Shown piece after piece: positions 1 through 9,491 of a stretch of DNA of 33,765 nt. The translations under genes and the position numbers were made by a program. The stretch's first letter is position 1. Every line of letters starts with the position of its first letter. Under the pieces are notes generated by a model. That model was not told the DNA's origin and made no database searches. It worked only from the letters and a program-made list of their open reading frames with translations. Where the stretch lies: NCBI GenBank assembly GCA_002284615.2, contig MU069612.1, forward strand, positions 347,113 to 380,877, written 5' to 3'. Source of the stretch: Dunaliella salina. Taxonomy: Eukaryota; Chlorophyta; Chlorophyceae; Chlamydomonadales; Dunaliellaceae.

Positions 1-36
1 ACACACACACACACACACACATACTCTCTCACACTC

Positions 37-90
<54 letters not shown>
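1..90. repeat. (CA)n / CT-rich microsatellite
   Basis: Two runs of CA dinucleotides (1-20 and 42-90) are separated by a CT-rich stretch. The array probably continues left of the window. Confidence 0.95.
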
Positions 91-93
<3 letters not shown>

Positions 94-371
94 CTCTTTC
101 TTCCCTTGGAAATTGTCTTGCAGCGTAAAAGAATGGCAGTGCGTCCCATCAACTCAGGCAGGCAAGCTAAGCTAGTGCGGGTCCGGTGGGTAGTCAGCTA
201 TCCATCGAGGTGTGCGCCTCGCTCTTATGTAAGCAGCACATCCCTTAGCCTCCAACGACTGACCCCACTGTTCTTCAAGGTGGGATAGGAAAATCTACGC
301 AAGCAGGACTAGCCCCCAAGCATCACGGGAGGAACGACCTTAGCACCCGGTATTGGGCCCGCCTTATTGAA

Positions 372-449
372 CCTCTACAGAATCGAACCCACGACCTCCA
401 GGTCCCTTTCAGGGATGCAATCCAAATAGACCACACCAGGTTCCCGCCG
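372..449 (-). repeat. tRNA-derived SINE head (tRNA-like sequence)
   Basis: On the minus strand the sequence has a perfect B-box core (GGGTTCGATTC, 380-390), an A-box-like TGGTGTGGTC near 431-440, and a small hairpin ATCCC-TGAAA-GGGA in the anticodon-arm position. The acceptor stem is poor and unrelated sequence follows to about 300, so I read this as the head of a tRNA-derived SINE and not a working tRNA gene. It sits between two pieces that both resemble the 12.5-12.8 kb repeat, as if it had inserted into an older LINE remnant. Confidence 0.5.
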
Positions 450-484
450 TAGGATACTTTATTGGATATTTGGTGCTGTTAGAT

Positions 485-705
485 TTCCTCAGATCTTGAA
501 AGCACGATAGTGGAGTTTGGTTGCAGTTTTTAGGGCCTTATGATTGGTTCAGCCAAGCTTATTGAGGGAATTTATTGTGTCTAGGTTGTAAGCAGTCCCA
601 GCAACTCCAATGAATGTGTAACGTGACCCTGTTATTGCGTTGTGTACTTTGAAAGGTTTTTGTGAGGAAGTTCTGAATAGTACTTTTGTCTTGATTTTGT
701 GCAGT
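485..705 (-). pseudogene. LINE reverse transcriptase remnant (C-terminal/thumb part)
   Basis: The minus strand reads for 67 codons (692-492) with a single TGA. It begins KTKVLF, continues through YTFIGVAGTAYN, and ends NHKALKTATKLHYRAF. The KTKV..F and Y-x-x-GV pattern is typical of the segment just after the catalytic YADD of LINE reverse transcriptases. No catalytic motif remains. A diverged copy of the same segment lies at 12,640-12,830. In element order this segment should precede RNase H, yet it lies downstream of the 977-3,619 frame, so it belongs to a separate copy. Confidence 0.55.
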
Positions 706-867
706 CAAGAGAATTTGTCAGAGGAAGCTATCTGGGGCCTGAAATTGCCTTATTTTTGCATGCGCCCCGCACAGGTTCTCTGTAGCTGGCAGTTTTCAGT
801 TTTGGGCTTCTCACGCCCACACACAAGCTGGTAGCACAAAGGTCTGAAAAGAAAAGATAAGAAAAGG

Positions 868-945
868 AAAACTACGCAGGCAGTGAACACACTCCCCACA
901 TCAATTAAGGAAAAGGGGATACCTAGGGCCGAGGCACCGTGTATC
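868..945 (+). repeat. Solo copy of the inverted-arm repeat (diverged)
   Basis: CTACGCAGGCAG then ACATCAATTAAGGAAAAGG match the arm found at 3,700-3,812, 4,541-4,655, 5,545-5,655 and 14,312-14,382. An A/G-rich run precedes it as in the other copies. Confidence 0.6.
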
Positions 946-976
946 CGCTTCACCAAGAGAAAGCAAAAGAAAGAAG

Positions 977-3619
977 TCAGTGGGGATCAGGAGGGTTACT
1001 AGCAGTAGCCCGAGCCTGACCTTGTTGAAAGTTGAAAGAGTTTTTCTCAAGAGCGCGTCTGGTGCTAGCAAGTTTGTAAGCATACAGGACAGAATGAGCA
1101 TGAAGCTTCCGAGCAAGCTTGGTGGCCTTGAAAGTGTCAAGACCAAGCTCCTTAAGAGGCCCTAAAGTGTGCGGGGTGTAGATGACTCCTCCCACGCCTA
1201 ACAGGATAGTATGGAGGGTGACTTGAGCTGAGGCCCCAGAGAGATGACGACAAAGGTCGCGGTGCTGCAGCTTGGAGGCCTCAAGCTGGCTGTTGGGCCG
1301 GGTGTCCTCACAGTATTTGACTTCTACAAGGTGGATGTGCCTCTGATCTGGGTGGAGCTGACTGGGGTTGCAAGCTTTGAATGTGGGTGGAGTGGCTGTG
1401 GCTGGCGCTGAGTCTTCCCTGTTCCCCCCGCGCCTCCCTGCACTCCTCAAACCAATTCGAGGATTTGACCTTTGCGCTCTTTTCAGAGGAACAACTAGCA
1501 GAGCATCAGGCCGGCTGGAAGTGAGCCTATCCTTATTAGGGAAGCGGCGTGGGAAAATATATCTAGGGAGGGTCCTATTAGTAGCATGTTTTGGGATCTG
1601 TAGGTCTTGCAGGGCAAGACGGTCTGCACTGCCAGTGTCCATGGAGGCAATACCTGCCCCAAGAGGGCCTTTGCTGATAGCTTTTAGGAGGATTCTACTG
1701 GCAATATTGTGTCGCTCAGTTACCATACCAGACATGGTTGAATTTCTGCATCCTGATAAGATGTGAAGGGCACTGTCGAGTTCCCCACAGAGGGGGCATT
1801 GTAGGCTGGTGGAAATTTTGAAGCGCACCGCATGTTTTTGATTGAAGAGGGTACCTGTTCGGTATTTAAAAATGTTTTGCCTCATTTTAAAAGAGAGTGT
1901 TGACATGGTCCAGAAGGAATTGCTGATATTTTTGTGGATGTGGGGGAGTAGACTTTGGTAGAAAGAGTAGTACCCTGTGTTGGTGTTGGCCTTTCCAAGT
2001 CTGTGTTTTGAATGCATGTGTTTCCGTAAAGCATCATGGAGGTTGGAGAAGTGTTTGAGCTTTATGGCAGGAGAGTTCAGGCGTCTAGAAGCATTTGTGT
2101 GAGTGCTGGGAGTTTCCTCAAAGGCAAGCCACGCGGTGTCAAGAAAAGGATTGCCTTCAAGGTTTGCACATGGGAAGGTTATGTCTGCGTCATTATTCTG
2201 AATGGCCTGGTGCTTGGCAATTGCATCTGCGCATTCATTGCCNGCAATTCCAGCATGAGATTTAACCTTAAAGAAATGGATAGGGGTAGGTGNGTTGCGT
2301 ATGAGCTGTATGATTATCTTGAGGATGTGGCCCTGGACGTGTTGGTGATGAAGTTCTGGGTAGAGTATTTGCTTTCTGATCTGTTCAAGAGAGCANAGGC
2401 TGTCAGTGGCAATGCAACNATATCCTANGAGAANGGCAGCAGCTATTGCCGCCAGTTNGGCTCTAGTNATGGTNTGAGTGATTCCTGCTCCATTCGGTTG
2501 GACATGTTTGGTGGTGTCACTGGCAGGGTGGTANACCCNTGCACCAATNACTTGTTTNCCATTGTGNACATGGNAGCTGCCGTCCGTGTANGCCCNTTCT
2601 CTCCAGTTTTCAACTTTGNGTACCAGNNAAGGNCTGGATGATGTGGGTGGTGAAAGAGTTTGTTGGCTTTGTGTGGTACTATGAGAGGTTTGTTGGTGGG
2701 CAGAAGGTAGCTTTTTAAATTTATTGAAGCCAGTTTCANTTTCTGGGTGTCTTGGATTAAGGACTGGGTCGATGCTAATGTTTCTTACCAGCCATCTTGC
2801 TTCACGGATGTCTTGTTTCGGACCTGTGATCCAATTTGGATCGTTCTCATTGAGGCGGATTCTTGCAGCGGTGTTCCAAACAGCAATTATTTGTAGGCTC
2901 CAGGAGTGGCATGGAAGGGCAATTTCTTGGCTAAGCCAGAAGGGGGCGGTGGCATAGTTGAGTCTTTTTGAGGGTATGGTTCCCAGTGTGCGACAGAGGT
3001 GAGGATAGGCATTCAGGAGTTTAGAGTATGGATTTGTGCTCATAGGGCCTCCCCAGCTTGGTAAGAACATGAAAGTTGCCGTGGCATGGCTTTGTTGCAT
3101 GGCAGAATAAATGGCATGCTTGAGAGTGAGGTACATCACATGGTCATCGTANATTGGATGGCATATTGAAAATCCTAAGAATTTGGATGAGAGGCTGTTG
3201 TGGATAGCTCCAAATACCCTGTCGCGGGGGTGTTCACTCCAGTAGTTGAGGTGGCATGGGTTGTGGTCTAGGGGAGAAGCCATTTTTTCCTGGGTTACGA
3301 GTGCCCATTTTTGCATGGCAGTGTGGATGTGATCTGGTAAGATGCGCATGTATGAATCCTTGATCTTCTTGCTTTGTTGCATTTTGTTTTTGAGGGTTGA
3401 GCGTGAGAAAAGACCCACGAGCTCGGAGGCAAAGCTTTGGGGTGGAGGTTGAATTGTGTTGTGTATCCCATTGTCTCTGGCTCTGTTGAATGCAGTGTGG
3501 AGGATATTGATGCGCTCTGGGGTTAGCATTCCTTTGCATTTTCCGTCTGTGCCGTAAGAGCATGCCACTTGCAGGGAGTAGACTTCTGGTCTGAAGCCTG
3601 CCAGTTCCGGAGAACATGC
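977..3619 (-). mobile_element. 5'-truncated LINE with RNase H, CCHC and R2-type endonuclease (Dualen/RandI-like)
   Basis: This is a long minus-strand frame of 863 residues from the first ATG (3,568). It is open upstream to an in-frame TAG near 3,619. Residues 327-448 form an RNase H domain: D329 in YTDGS, an ambiguous residue at 371 where Glu is expected (TRAx), D389 in IATDS, H438 in VKSHAG and D448. C591-C594-H602-C607 is a CCHC knuckle, followed by R619-H620-N621, R686-P687-D688 and E749-V-K751. That order is the restriction-like endonuclease arrangement of R2-type elements. RNase H plus this endonuclease is the combination described for Dualen/RandI of green algae. The reverse transcriptase and any apurinic endonuclease are absent, so the copy is 5' truncated. 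Residues about 1-290 are not assigned to a known domain. Single Ns pepper 2,243-3,151. Confidence 0.85.
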
Positions 3620-3770
3620 CTAATTAGCCACGGCGTGAACCCTTGCTTTGATCACCACACCTGCATACTGGATCACCCAAATCACTAAATCGGAAAAAGA
3701 AAAGAAAAGAAAAACGACGTAGGCAGAGAAACTCTACCTGCATCAATTAAGGAAGAGGAGACACATTGGC

Positions 3771-4130
3771 TCAAAAAAAAGTCGTGTGCCCCCTCCACCA
3801 CACTAAGTTGGGTACTTTTTGGTGATGTTGGGTCCTTGTACAAAAAGAATACGATCGAAAGAAAGTGAAAAACCAAGTGGTCACTGATACACACTGCTGG
3901 CGCGGTTGCAACTCCTGGCCTGCTGCATCTTCGAAGCCTAAGCTAGAAACGGCTTCCTCCTCGCTGGACATGGGCAGCGCAACGCGCCCTCTGCCGCGGC
4001 CCCCACCACGGCCTCTGCTAGCGGCAGAACCAGCCCCTCCGCGACCTCGACCAGCGGCCGGGGGAGCGGGGACTGGGGCAGGAACGAGCTGGTTCCTAGA
4101 ACTACGACGCAAGCCTGCCTGGTTCGGCAT
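3771..4130 (-). CDS. Possible N-terminal exon with RG/RGG-rich tract, inside the inverted-repeat element
   Basis: From an ATG at 4,130 the minus strand reads MPNQAGLRRSSRNQ, then a Pro/Ala stretch, then repeated RGRGG-type triplets (about residues 27-48), then an acidic SSEEEA segment. The first ~80 residues look coding, while the rest runs into repeat sequence and is probably not. RG-rich basic tracts occur in nucleic-acid-binding proteins, including those of mobile elements. The full arm-to-arm placement suggests the element carries or captured a 5' exon. The function is not known. Confidence 0.3.
   Translation of the reverse strand: MPNQAGLRRSSRNQLVPAPVPAPPAAGRGRGGAGSAASRGRGGGRGRGRVALPMSSEEEAVSSLGFEDAAGQELQPRQQCVSVTTWFFTFFRSYSFCTRTQHHQKVPNLVWWRGHTTFF
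3801..3890 (+). repeat. Dispersed repeat with TTGGGTGATTT...GTCCTTG core, copy 1
   Basis: TTGGGTACTTTTTGGTGATG followed by GTCCTTGTACAAAAAGAATA resembles 12,101-12,192 and 24,791-24,900. It begins just inside the left inverted arm. Confidence 0.45.
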
Positions 4131-4424
4131 CTCTCTCTCTAAAACTCAACCTAAAAGTCTGCAAAATGCCCCACGAGAAAGGAAAAGATGGGGACCTTAT
4201 TGCATCAGCAGCAATAAGGGAACTATCACACAATCTCACTCGCCTCCAAGAACCTCAGTTCTACTGTTGGACAGAGAACTGAGTAGTCCCTTTGGCAAAT
4301 CATCCAGCCGAAGGGGTGCCAAAAGGGATAAACTTTGACCTCCTTCTTTTCCATATTTGAACATGCATGATGATAGCATTAAATACAAGGATCCTGAAAA
4401 CAAATTTGGGATTGAAGATCGGTC

Positions 4425-4535
4425 CCCGGGTGGAGCTGTGGGCTGTTTTTAGGTGAGATAAGGCCAGGGGAGTGATCTAAATGGGGTCCTCCAATTTTCA
4501 TCATTTGTGGTGAATGTAGGAAACTTATCAGTGTA
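4425..4535 (+). repeat. Dispersed repeat, related to 25,972-26,095
   Basis: GGAGCTGTGGG, GAGTGATCT, CATCATTTGTGGTGAA and ATCAGTGT occur in the same order and spacing as at 25,972-26,095. The two are strongly diverged but collinear. This copy lies inside the inverted-repeat element. Confidence 0.4.
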
Positions 4536-4787
4536 TCAGTGTTGTGGTGGAGGGGGCACACGGCTCTTTTTTGAGCCAATGTGTCTTCTTTTCCATAATT
4601 GATGTAGGGAGAGTTTCTCTGCCTACGTAGTTTTTTCTTTTTTTCTCTTCTTTTTCTTATCAGTGTAAATTAACCAATTAAAATGTCTGGCATGGTTTGA
4701 TTTGAGGAACACAAGAAAGAGCATGTCTCATAATAGGCCAGAGAACCACCCAGAGGATTTGTTCAGGTGCGGTGTCTGGTCAGAATT

Positions 4788-5168
4788 CTAGTTTAATGAG
4801 GTGGATACCTCTATCTCTGGGATCACGTATTTTGGGCGGTGGGACAAGCCTCTGTCTTCAAGGGGTAGAACTTTAATGCCATCTGAGCGAGTGAGTTGTG
4901 CCATCGGTGGCTGTGCAGATGGGTGCACCTTATGTGGTATGTTTGGTTGTATACCTATAGGGATTTCCATCCAATGAGCAGAGCCTGCCTCCTGTATTGC
5001 ATGCATCTTTAGTGACAAGTTAAGAAAGGGGACCTTTGCTGATGGATTCTCCATAATTGCTGCGTGCTTTATATGGTTTATGTTCATGTTTGGTGCGTCT
5101 GAGTAGGGTGTGGATGGTACTGTCAGGTGCACATATAAAGGGCACAGAGCAGGCCATAAAGGGCACAT
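4788..5168 (-). pseudogene. Mobile-element-like coding remnant (126-residue frame)
   Basis: The minus frame contains QLTRSDGIKVLPLEDRGLSH. The region 12,945-13,175 carries a diverged copy whose minus strand reads QLSHLDG, PLKGRD and H in register. Two diverged copies that keep the same reading frame suggest an old protein-coding mobile element. In the 12.9 kb copy the segment lies about 150 bp upstream, in the coding sense, of the LINE reverse-transcriptase remnant, so it may be part of the same LINE. The protein itself is not recognised. Confidence 0.35.
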
Positions 5169-5544
5169 GGTAGGGTGTCCATTGAAACACTTGGCATGCT
5201 TTACATTTCAGAGAGTGTCTGTTTGGTATTTGATCACATCTGTTTGCCCTACTATAGTATAAGGGTAACAGTTTTCATGCACCAGAAAGCATGGTTGATT
5301 TTGAAAGTAGCAGTGAGTTAACGTTTGTTCATCCTAAGAATGCGAGAAGACTTTGCATGTTTTGCCAATCTGCGTTGCTTAAAGTGCCAAGTTGGTAAGA
5401 CATGGCTTTCCCTGCTTGGAAGGCTGGCAGTGCTGATTCTGCTTGATGTCGAAGGTCTAGAACTCCAGTCTTTCAGCTATCATCTTGCTTTCTGGTTGTT
5501 GGACCTGTCTTCTTGTTCAGACTGCCGTATTTCTCACAGTCTGA

Positions 5545-5655
5545 ACTTTGTGGTGGGGGGCCACATGGTCTGTGCACCAATGTGGATCCTTTTCCTTTAT
5601 TGATGTTGGGAGGGTTTCTCTGTCACTGCAGTTTTTCTTTTCTTTCTTTTCTATA
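5545..5655 (-). repeat. Solo copy of the inverted-arm repeat (reverse orientation)
   Basis: TGTGGTGGGGGGCCACA, CCAATGTGG, TTATTGATGTTGGGAGGG and TTTCTCTG match the right arm at 4,541-4,655 in order. The copy is diverged. Confidence 0.6.
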
Positions 5656-5659
5656 AGTG

Positions 5660-7548
5660 ATGATGTTTGCTGTCCCAAATTTGTGCTTTTCATGCATTTT
5701 CTGTTTTCATGCATTATCTGTTTCCATTTGTCTTCGATTTTTTTTAAATTTAAATGACCCCTTTAAAGGGGCCAAAGTTCAGTATGGGAGCTGGGTGTTG
5801 TGACTGGTGCAGCACGGCAATAGAGCATGGATCTTATTTCAAAAGGACACCTTCAGCCCGACTGTTTGGCCGTCACTGTGTGATTTGACTTTGTTAAGTG
5901 TGTGGGGACCTCTGATGAAAAAAGCAAGGGGACCTCTGACAAACTCACACGAGCAGGACCTGCTGCCGGTTTCTAATTCAAATCAGTGCTGAAGAACTGT
6001 CTGTTGCAATTGAAGTGTGCCCTTGCTTTAGAGCTGTAGACCAAATTTGCAGCAAGCTTTGCTCTGTTAATTATGTAAGTGGGTCCATGGCCCTTAGAAT
6101 TATTGTGCAGGTGATAGTTTCAGAGGACTCGATATCTTCCGGGATGAAGAAGGATGTTCCAGCCTACTGCATGTTCCTGTTTTGGGAGGTTATAACACTG
6201 CCATCTCTGTTTGCGAAGTGCCGCCAGTCTGGGATCTACGGTTGTAGAGGCTGCATGCGTGTATGTAAGGTTTGACTTTTTTTGTTGGACGCCAAAATTG
6301 GGCAGGTTGGATGCATCTGGTGCAGAAGCGTAAATCTTTTACTTCATATTCTAGTTGCTTGAAAATAAAGGGATGTGTTCTGTTTTCTGCAAGTTGCTTT
6401 GCTTTTGTGGTACCACTTTCCTTCACATCGTAAGTCCTCAAGCCATTTTGGGTGATCATGTAAGATACTCAGCTTTTCTTTGTTGCTCCAGATGGCAATA
6501 GCCTGCACATGTCTCATGTTTTTCTGGGGAGGAGCCAAAAGAAAAGAAGATAGGCTTGGACAGTCAGATTAGACAAACTTTACGAGGGGAACTTGGCAAC
6601 GAGTAGGGCATGGTGAGAGTAGCATGTGAACCCATGAACGTAATATGTTTCGGTCCACCCCATCAGGGAGAAGCATGAAAGCCCCAGTCCAAATCTTTGA
6701 ATTTGCGGCAAAAGACAGGGCGTACACAACCAGGTAGCATACGGTACTGTTTTATAGGTGGCAAAAGGAGAACCTGTGAATTTGGTTCTAAACACATTGG
6801 TTTTGGCTCCAAAAACCCTGCCTTGGGTAAAAGGGCTCCAGCAAGCTTTGGATTGAGTGTCATGGTCAGCTTGCAAGCTTTTTGCGCACAAAAGCTCAAA
6901 GGACATGTGCTGCTGTGCGCAATGTGTCGGGCTCTTTTGGGTTCTGACTGCCAGCCCCATTGCCGATTGCAGCAAATGTCCTTTTGAGCCCTTGTGCGCT
7001 ATGCAAAAACTTGCAAGATATCAGTGATGTAACGTGTTACCACAGTGTATACCTCCATCCTAGAAAATAAAAGAAAAGAAAAGTACGCCCTCCATCCAGC
7101 CTCTCTGCTTCAAATTCTGTTAAAAAATTTCATCTTGTACGTACTTCTGTACTTGGTGCTTCTCAACACAGGATCTAGGCCTCTTTCATGCAGGACTCCA
7201 GTCCATTGTCAGGGAATGAAGTATAATGATTTTGAAGTTGTGTGTACAGGGAGAGCAATTTTTAATGAGGACACGTTGGGCGTTGGCCAAAAAACACAGC
7301 GTCATGAATATTTTTCCCTCAAAAAAGATAACACCAGGCGCCCGACTGTTGAGAATTGATGCATGCTGATTAATGTCCTGCACACACTTTCCCTTTCACA
7401 GCACGTTGGCCCCAGCAAAGGGGCCTTGCGCCGAGTCAGAATCGTGTTGGCAATAAAACATAGGAATATGAGAATGGATCATGTAAAGCAAGCAATCTTT
7501 GTAGCACTTGACGCAACATGCATGCATAACATCAACGGAGAAGTACCT
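5660..7548. other. No gene recognised
   Basis: Short frames exist on both strands (up to 131 codons at 6,580-6,975 minus), but none shows a domain, a signal peptide or credible splice sites. A perfect 14-bp palindrome CCCCTTTAAAGGGG lies at 5,758-5,771. An AAAAGAAAAGAAAAGTACG tract near 7,065-7,085 may be another worn end of the arm repeat. This is probably intergenic sequence with old repeats. Confidence 0.5.
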
Positions 7549-7656
7549 TCAGCAAGTCCCCTCAGCTATAACCACTGCTTGGTCGCATTCAGCAGAGCAT
7601 TCATTGCTGTATGTCCTTTGCTCGCCGTCTATCACCGCACAGACAGGCATGTAGAT
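7549..7656 (-). CDS. Kazal gene exon 3: core of the Kazal domain and stop
   Basis: 108 nt. The acceptor is TTTGCTCGCAG. The exon reads IYMPVCAVIDGEQRTYSNEC, then SAEC and a final GTC before TGA. PVC, D-G, TYSNEC and the terminal Cys are the diagnostic Kazal positions. Confidence 0.85.
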   Translation of the reverse strand: MYMPVCAVIDGEQRTYSNECSAECDQAVVIAEGTC

Positions 7657-9491
7657 CTGCGAGCAAAGTGTAATGTGGACAAATTGTTTGGGTTTCTCCA
7701 AGTTGGAGCAACTCCTCGTTTTGTTTGCAGTTTTGTGCAAAAGCATGAATGACTGCGCAAAGCATTAATGTTTACATATGGTTGGCAACTCCTCGACTTG
7801 TTTTGGCAAAGCATCAATGTTTACAGCTGAAGCGACTCCTCAATTTGTTTTTGCAAAGCATCAATGTGTCCAGTTTTTGCAAAGCATCAATGTTTGCAGT
7901 TGGAGCAGCTCCTCAATTTTTTTGCTGTTTTTCCAATGAATGCTGTGAAGGGACCCTTAGGAAACCTACACCATCCATATCTATGGTTAGGGGTGTTATG
8001 AACCACTGCAGTGGAAATGTCCAGGTTGGCATCCCTGCCATATTCTGCGCCACATGTGTCAAGTGCTCCAATCTGACCTAGAGGGGGAGACTTCTCCTTA
8101 GAAGAGTTAGTAAGCTCATTCCTGGCAACAAAATCTGTCCGTGCACCTCTTGAGCATAGATGGACACACACACACACACCTCTCTACAGATACAAGAGCC
8201 ATCAGGTGGGCCACCCGCTGCTGCACCTCCAAATCCAGCAGATCCCCCAAGAAATCCAGGAAGATTGCTAGGTGAAGGCAATGATGCTGCCGGAGATGAA
8301 GGGCCTTCAACAGGAGCATTGCCAACAGGTCTGCGTTGAGAGGTATAGACACAGCAGGAAGATTAGTGAAAGACAGGCTGCATGCAAAATATGGAACACA
8401 GTGGCCCAATTTCATGATACCATTATTTGCATGGCAGGAAGCTGTGACAGGGCCTTCATGTTCCCATTCACTGAGCTTGCGCTCTTGTTTTGTGGGGGGG
8501 ACCAGGAACCACAGAGACCAAAAATGACTGGATGGCCTTCCAAACAAAAGAGGAGCTGGGGAGAGGGAGGAACACTGGCAGCAGAGTTAAAGAAGATAGA
8601 CAGGCAGGCAGAACACACAAAACAGAATTCTCAGCTGCAGTTGGACAGAGCAGGGGAGGAACCCTAAAAAAAATGGCTCCATCAGGAATGTTGCACTTCT
8701 TGCTGCGTACAAGAACATCAATTCCTCCTTCAGGTCATGTAGCAATTTCCTTCCACAGCAGCACGAACAGCGGCAGCAGCAGCAGCTGGGAGATCTGCCT
8801 CAAAGTCTTTTTAAGTGAGCTCATGCTGCCAGATCAACAGATATATATTTCAGCTTTGCAATACTTCTGGAGTGAAGAAATGCATTGTAGAAGGAGGAAA
8901 GGACCCAAATACATGCTGCCTCATTGCTTCTGTGCCCTCAAGCCTTCCAGTCAGCTTTTTCCAAGGCAGCCACAGCTGAAGTAATGTGAGATCATGACCG
9001 CTTTGTAGTATGCTTCTCTTTGGACGCAATTTCTTAGCTGCAAATTAATGTCATTTAGGTTGCACCCTGACTCACCGCAAATTGATGGTGCTGGAGTTAC
9101 CATCTGTTGTGAGGTTTGCGGCCGTGCCATCCAGCATCGTGGCATTCACCAGGGAGGTGCCATCAGGCGTGGAGTTTGACAGATTGGTGCCGTTTTGAGG
9201 GAGAACAGTGATATTCAGGAGGCCAGGTTCCATTGAAATGGCTGTGCCATTTGGGGATGTGGTGTGTTCCAGTGATGTGTTTCGGAATGCGGCTGCCCAC
9301 GGCTTCCAGGCATCCTCCATCACGCCTTCCGTCTCCGGTTCTTCCAGATCTTCTGCAGTGGGCAGGTCCTCCATCATAATGTCAAGCACAGGCTGTTGTT
9401 GCAGAAGCACCCTGGCTGCGTTTGCGCAACTGAGGCCCAGGAGGACGAGGCAGCAAGCCGATCCTGCAAGGGAAGATATGATCGTAGGCAT
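7549..9491 (-). CDS. Secreted Kazal-type serine protease inhibitor, three exons, 224 residues
   Basis: Exons on the minus strand are 9,491-9,076, 8,330-8,180 and 7,656-7,549. They total 675 nt, exactly 225 codons with TGA. Donors are GTGAGT and GTGTGT and both acceptors end GCAG. Phase 2 joins phase 2 at intron 1, and phase 0 joins phase 0 at intron 2. The start at 9,491 is chosen because it opens directly into a signal peptide (hydrophobic CCLVLLGL core, cleavage near CANA-A). A Glu-rich segment and a stalk with about nine N-x-S/T sequons follow, then a Gly/Pro/Ser linker, then the C-terminal Kazal domain. Splicing brings SCICRE next to IYMPVC and so restores C-x-C-x7-C-x13-C-x3-C-x10-C with the TYSNEC signature. 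Kazal domains inhibit secreted serine proteases by a substrate-like loop. The C3-C4 spacing is three residues longer than usual. The product is probably secreted or wall-attached; the protease target is unknown. Confidence 0.82.
7701..7925. repeat. ~50-bp minisatellite in intron 2 of the Kazal gene
   Basis: Four to five imperfect units contain GCAAAGCATCAATGTTT, GTTGGAGCAACTCCTC and AATTTGTTTT. Units start near 7,701 (partial), 7,756, 7,806, 7,853 (short) and 7,879. Confidence 0.75.
8180..8330 (-). CDS. Kazal gene exon 2: Gly/Pro/Ser linker and first two Kazal cysteines
   Basis: 151 nt. The acceptor has a pyrimidine-rich tract (CTTCCTGCTGTGTCTATACC) before CGCAG. The frame reads PVGNAPVEGPSSP, then Gly/Ala-rich sequence, and ends DGSCICRE in phase 0. 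The donor is the first GTGTGT of a short GT run. CIC supplies the C-x-C start of the Kazal domain, so the domain is split by intron 2. Confidence 0.78.
9076..9491 (-). CDS. Kazal gene exon 1: signal peptide and N-glycosylated stalk
   Basis: 416 nt. A signal peptide occupies about residues 1-25 and an acidic stretch (MEDLPTAEDLEEPETEG) follows. The rest is rich in NTS, NGT, NIT, NLS, NST, NAT, NLT and NSS sequons. The exon ends in phase 2 at a consensus donor GTGAGT (9,075-9,070). The frame is open 54 codons upstream of the chosen start, but that part has no signal-like feature. Confidence 0.8.

Larger units (their letters stand above)
3700..4655. mobile_element. Element bounded by ~110-bp inverted repeats
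   Basis: The left arm (3,700-3,812) and the reverse complement of the right arm (4,541-4,655) agree almost base for base. They share A/G-rich sequence, CTACGTAGGCAGAGAAACTC, ACATCAATTA, GACACATTGGCTCAAAAA and GTGTGCCCCCTCCACCAC. About 730 bp lie between them. This looks like a fold-back or MITE-type DNA element. At least four more solo arms occur in the window. I could not identify a target-site duplication, and no transposase is visible. Confidence 0.65.

Noticed and set aside
8490..8984. Plus-strand frame of 164 codons
   Set aside because: It has no motif and no splice or start support. It lies antisense in intron 1 of the Kazal gene.
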